Shown: positions 60,807 through 64,000 of the stretch, piece after piece
Numbering within the stretch: position 1 is the first letter of the stretch
How the letters are laid out: the number at the start of each line of letters is the position of its first letter
DNA from: DAIOEK01 sp963708715
GTDB taxonomy: Bacteria; Chloroflexota; Anaerolineae; Anaerolineales; Anaerolineaceae
Length of the DNA: 64,000 nt
Assembly: GCA_963708715.1 (NCBI GenBank)
Contig: CAVPSU010000001.1
Coordinates: forward strand, 682,001-746,000
Reading direction: 5' to 3'
Made by a program: the position numbers and the translations under genes
Notes under the pieces: model-generated
Told to the model about the DNA's origin: nothing
Databases searched by the model: none
What the model saw: only the letters and a program-made list of their open reading frames with translations

Positions 60807-61268
60807 TTATTCCACTTTTAATATCTGGACCTCGAAAGAACCACCAGGTGCTTCCACTTTCACCACATCCCCAGAGCGATGGTTCATTAGCGCCTTACCA
60901 AGAGGGGATTCATTTGAAATTCTCCCGCCACGCGGATTCGCTTCGGCTGCGCCTACGATAATGTAGGTTTCCTTGTCGGAACCTTCTTCTTTGATCGTTA
61001 CTTTTGTTCCGACCTGAATATTTTCGTGCTTTTCCTCATCGGTTATTACCCGGGCTGTCGCCAGTAGAATTTCTAGTTCTTTAATCCGACCTTCAACGAA
61101 TGCTTGTTCATTCTTGGCGTCTTCGTATTCAGCATTCTCAATCAATTCTCCGCCTTCCATGGCTTCATGGAGTCGGTTGGCTATTTCCTGTCGGCGGACG
61201 GTGCGAAGGAATTCAAGTTCTTCCTGTAGCTTGTCATACCCTTCACGTGTGAGGAAAGTTATCGGCAT
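60807..61268 (-). CDS. greA: transcription elongation factor GreA
   Basis: 153 residues. ITFLTREGYDKLQEELEFLRTVRRQEIANRLHEAMEGGELIENAEYEDAKNEQAFVEGRI is the coiled-coil (with the acidic tip), then the FKBP-like C-domain ending in SGDVVKVEAPGGSFEVQILKVE. It rescues backtracked RNA polymerase by stimulating cleavage. The tip reads GGELIENAEYEDAK, close to the usual GDLSENAEYxAAK. AGGGAT precedes the ATG. Confidence 0.96.
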   Translation of the reverse strand: MPITFLTREGYDKLQEELEFLRTVRRQEIANRLHEAMEGGELIENAEYEDAKNEQAFVEGRIKELEILLATARVITDEEKHENIQVGTKVTIKEEGSDKETYIIVGAAEANPRGGRISNESPLGKALMNHRSGDVVKVEAPGGSFEVQILKVE

Positions 61269-61491
61269 AATATATCCCTATCTGCATTGAATGATTGTAA
61301 CTGAACCCACCTAGCGGTTCGATATGAACACAAACAGCGCCCCGAAGGGACGCCATCGATAAACGCTGTTACGGTATATTACCATAATCCAATTGTTTGT
61401 GCAATAGGATTATTGCGCACGGTTGAACCAGATGGAATAAGTAATTCAAGTCGAAATTGGTGATACGCAGTTAAGCCAAACAACGATTGGT

Positions 61492-62346
61492 TTATTCAAC
61501 GTGTGGTGGCCATTGTATCATCAGGTAGGGGGTATAACCATGCTTTTCAACTCCATACACTCTTCCAAACGAAGCCTGGCTACAGCCTGGTTGGTCAATT
61601 ACTGTTACCTCGGTATCGTATACTCCAAAGGGGATAAAGACGATGGAACCGTTTTGACATACCCAGGTTTCCACTAGATACGGCTCCTGTTCTGAATCGT
61701 CCCCAGCCCTGAGTTCAAGCGGACTCCATGAGATGGTAACATTTTCGCCAACACGCGTGGCGAGCACTGATCCGAGGGCATCATAATAGGGAGACCAGGG
61801 CAATTCGATATTCAACGGATCAACAGTCGGAATTGATTCTAGATTACCCTGGACATCCATAAATTGCAAATTCATCCAACAAGGATTATTGCCACCGATC
61901 GCGCGGATCTCAAGGTATCCGGTATCCCGTAGAATTCCGATAATCTCCAACCTGTTGCCACCCAATAACCCATATTTATACAGGTACGCTTTTGATGGAC
62001 CATAAAAGCACATCACATGCTCCTGATTTACCTCGCCCCGAAGAATGGTGTAGGTCGGGGCAGTCCTGGGAGTTGCCGTAGCAGAAAATGTGGCGGTCAT
62101 TGTTGGATTGACAGGATCGGTCTGCAAAGGTGTAACCGAAGGCAAAGGCGCGGGGGTGACTGTAAATGTAGTGGGAATGGTTTTCGCGCCGATTGGAGTG
62201 AAAGCTGGCGGCAAAGTTTCTTTATCGGGAATTGGCTGCGTTGAACAGCCTGACAGAAATCCCAGGTATAAAAAAACGGCGATTACTGAACAAGTTTCGC
62301 GGCGTAGCCTACGGCCACGGAATTTTCGCTGGTTCAGAGTAGCCAT
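61492..62346 (-). CDS. lipoprotein with T/P linker, paralog of the next gene upstream (copy 2)
   Basis: 284 residues. Signal peptide with lipobox LSGC (Cys34), a T/P-rich linker to ~95, an SH3-like segment (GEVNQEHVMCFYGPSKAYLYKYGLLGGNRLEIIGILRDTGYLEIRAI ... CWMNLQFMDVQG) and a C-terminal beta domain ending in GRVYGVEKHGYTPYLMIQWP. It shares the order and the motifs xCxYGPSKAYLxK and VEKHGY with the adjacent gene. GGAG lies 4 bases before the ATG; the 38-base overlap with the gene in front implies coupled translation. Confidence 0.78.
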   Translation of the reverse strand: MATLNQRKFRGRRLRRETCSVIAVFLYLGFLSGCSTQPIPDKETLPPAFTPIGAKTIPTTFTVTPAPLPSVTPLQTDPVNPTMTATFSATATPRTAPTYTILRGEVNQEHVMCFYGPSKAYLYKYGLLGGNRLEIIGILRDTGYLEIRAIGGNNPCWMNLQFMDVQGNLESIPTVDPLNIELPWSPYYDALGSVLATRVGENVTISWSPLELRAGDDSEQEPYLVETWVCQNGSIVFIPFGVYDTEVTVIDQPGCSQASFGRVYGVEKHGYTPYLMIQWPPHVE

Positions 62347-63109
62347 GTTTCTCCACAGTTAGAATTTCACCGCGCGACGGTTCCCCACAGTCCGAATCAT
62401 CTTGAACCGTGTAGGAGGTCTTAAACTGATTGGGAAATGAAACCGTCCACCACAGATATGCCCCATCCTGGCACACCCAGGCTTCGATGAAATAGCCACG
62501 ATCTTTATCCTTGGTCATGTTGACCTGCTTCCAGGTGATAGTCACCATATTTCCATCGCGAACAGCATTCACATTTTTGGGTGGTCCATATTGGTTGTAC
62601 CCGATTGTCTGTAGCTTGGGCTCGGTGAAATACAACAGCGTGACATCCCCGGTGACATCCACTACCGACGGCGAAACCCAGCAGAAGTAATTCAGCTTTT
62701 CGAATTTGATATATAACCAGTTACTATATTCGAAACGTCCACGAACAGTGCCCCTGTCCCCGGCATAGAGATCCGCCGCATGCAGATATGCCTTCGAAGG
62801 ACCGTACCGGCAATGTGCTTGCATATTTACCTCTACCGCTGGAAAAGCATAGGTCGGGGTGTATGTGATCGTCGGGGTATTCGTGCTCGTAGACGTAAGG
62901 GAATTAGTCGGTGTAAGAGTCAGGGTTGGAGTGGCATTGGGGGTTGCTGTTGGTGTGGCTGAAGGGGTCGAAGTCGGGGAAGAGGTCCACTGCGCAGCCG
63001 TGGAGGTCTTCTGCTGCAAGACTTGCTCGGCGCTTGGAGCGCATGCAGAAAGTACAACCAGTAACAAAAACAGGATACTTCGCCTAAACCTCATCAACAC
63101 GTCATTCAT
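62309..63109 (-). CDS. lipoprotein with T/P linker and SH3-like domain (copy 1)
   Basis: 266 residues from the ATG at 63109; other in-frame ATGs at 63130 and 63094 are possible. Lipobox VLSAC, a long T/P/N linker, then VEVNMQAHCRYGPSKAYLHAADLYAGDRGTVRGRFEYSNWLYIKFEKLNYFCWVS (SH3-like) and a beta domain (VNAVRDGNMVTITWKQVNM ... YFIEAWVCQDGAYLWW) that looks like fibronectin type III, ending in GEILTVEKHGYSEPAKIPWP. Paralog of the gene behind it. Likely a surface protein; ligand unknown. Confidence 0.75.
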   Translation of the reverse strand: MNDVLMRFRRSILFLLLVVLSACAPSAEQVLQQKTSTAAQWTSSPTSTPSATPTATPNATPTLTLTPTNSLTSTSTNTPTITYTPTYAFPAVEVNMQAHCRYGPSKAYLHAADLYAGDRGTVRGRFEYSNWLYIKFEKLNYFCWVSPSVVDVTGDVTLLYFTEPKLQTIGYNQYGPPKNVNAVRDGNMVTITWKQVNMTKDKDRGYFIEAWVCQDGAYLWWTVSFPNQFKTSYTVQDDSDCGEPSRGEILTVEKHGYSEPAKIPWP

Positions 63110-63204
63110 CCATCTGATTCTATCACCCATGCTTTTGAACTCCGATGGGTGTATCGGTCTGGAAAATTCTCTATCGCAATGGATATCTTCTTCCATCTCG
63201 GATT

Positions 63205-64000
63205 CTACTCAATTCGAATCCTGTCGCCATTAATTTCCCATAATAAAGTAGCAAATTGCTGAATAAAATAGCGATCATGCGTAACAACCAAAACGGTACC
63301 TTCGAATGAAGATAATGCCTGTTCGAACCGATTTCGGGAGGGAATATCGAGGTGGTTAAGCGGTTCATCCAAAATTAGAAAATTGCAACCTGAGGCAGAC
63401 ATCGCAGCCATCATTAACCGCGCCCTCTCACCATAAGAAAGTTGATTAATAGGGACAAACACAGCATCACCAGTAAACAGGTATTTATGCAGGAATGTTC
63501 GGGCGGCTGTCTCATTCTGTTTGCCTTGGCTCTGAATGAACTCAAGGGCATTCAAATGTAATGGAAGGCTGCTTTGATCTTGCTGCATGTAACCAGTTTT
63601 GACACGCGAACCCAGCTGGATTCGCCCATGCAGTGGGTCGATCTCACCCAGAATAGTGCGTATGAAACTGGTTTTCCCGCTGCCATTGGGTCCCAGCAGG
63701 CAGCAGCGAGGACCCGTATCGGAGGACCAGATCGATATTCCTGAGCAACACCTGCCCGGTATAACCCACAGATAGATTCTCGCATACCAACACATCTCTT
63801 CCTGATTCGGCTGGGTCTTTGAAGTTCAATCTCAATTGCCAACCTGTTTTCGGTTTTTCAATTCGATCTTCAGTCAGTAGTTTTTCCAGTTTATCTTCCA
63901 ATTGGATCGCTCTTCCCAGAGTTGCCTTGCCACGATTCGCGAAAAAACCCCGTGCAAACTTGTCTCCCGAATCCGCTTTCCCACCACGCCGAAATGTAGC
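63205..64000 (-). pseudogene. ABC-F family ATPase, frameshifted and cut by the window edge
   Basis: Reading from the right edge: FARGFFANRGKATLGRAIQLEDKLEKLL (inter-domain linker), DVLVCENLSVGYTGQVLLRNIDLVLRYG, then one frame later RCCLLGPNGSGKTSFIRTILGE (Walker A), LSYGERARLMMAAMSASGCNFLILDEPLNHLDI (signature and Walker B) and VVTHDRYFIQQFATLLWEI. Removing one base from the run at 63713-63715 joins the halves as RYGPRCCLLG. Only the second ATPase domain is in the window. ABC-F proteins act on the ribosome (translation or antibiotic protection). The frameshift may be a sequencing error. Confidence 0.82.

Noticed and set aside
1..64000. CRISPR arrays, transposase genes, prophage genes, rRNA genes
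   Set aside because: Looked for regular direct repeats with spacers, DDE/Y1 motifs, capsid or terminase motifs and rRNA sequence; none seen.

Overview
The window reads as a chromosomal segment of a member of the Chloroflexota, most likely class Anaerolineae. The reasons are the many secreted or lipid-anchored proteins with Thr/Pro-rich linkers (TPTPT type), the single-membrane style of lipoproteins with plain lipoboxes, the two DarA-type proteins, a T-box in front of thrS, and the moderate base composition. This is inference from content; no marker gene was compared with a database. No phage, plasmid, CRISPR array or intact insertion sequence is visible.

Layout. 0.2-9.8 kb: a DNA-methylase-like gene split by an in-frame TAG, a very large class A penicillin-binding protein, a six-hairpin glycosidase, two tandem DarA (c-di-AMP receptor) paralogs and a DUF4013 membrane protein. 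9.9-19.7 kb: flavin reductase/AMMECR1 pair, cell-wall amidase plus L,D-transpeptidase pair, cysteine-less thioredoxin-TPR protein, CBM9-like lipoprotein, MFS transporter, a TetR regulator divergent from a DUF4386 membrane gene with two matching operators, and an RlmD-type rRNA methylase. 20-24.4 kb: class V aminotransferase, sortase, then a truncated membrane gene running into tRNA-derived debris and about 0.7 kb of decayed repeats, the clearest accessory-looking patch. 24.4-31.3 kb: threonine supply and translation (thrC, thrB, T-box-thrS, infC-rpmI-rplT). 31.4-39 kb: two-component pair and a copper-handling cluster (CopA divergent from a TauE-cupredoxin fusion and a CopZ-like chaperone). 39-46.9 kb: macro domain, SpoU methylase and DUF711 genes joined by ATGA overlaps, a parvulin lipoprotein, a surface protein with three copies of a beta domain, and a membrane phosphodiesterase. 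46.9-54 kb: MFS exporter, a large membrane protein, and a deoC-TIM barrel-ROK kinase-UroD run. 54-64 kb: tRNA-Lys, AzlCD, a LysM protein carrying the same beta domain, RNase Z, a candidate structured leader RNA before an orphan amino-acid-binding lipoprotein, greA, two paralogous lipoproteins and an ABC-F ATPase cut by the window edge.

Two general points. First, six genes carry single-base lesions (three premature stops, three frameshifts), and every frameshift is corrected by removing one base from a short homopolymer, so sequencing or assembly error is as likely as real decay. Second, at least four genes have a -10 box ending 6-7 bases before the ATG and no ribosome site, which suggests leaderless transcripts.

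The best candidates for something undescribed are the nested-helix RNA at 59,698-59,840, the beta-domain repeat family shared by the 43.4 kb and 56.6 kb genes, and the tRNA-remnant repeat patch at 23.4-24.4 kb. All function calls come from reading motifs; none was tested by a search.
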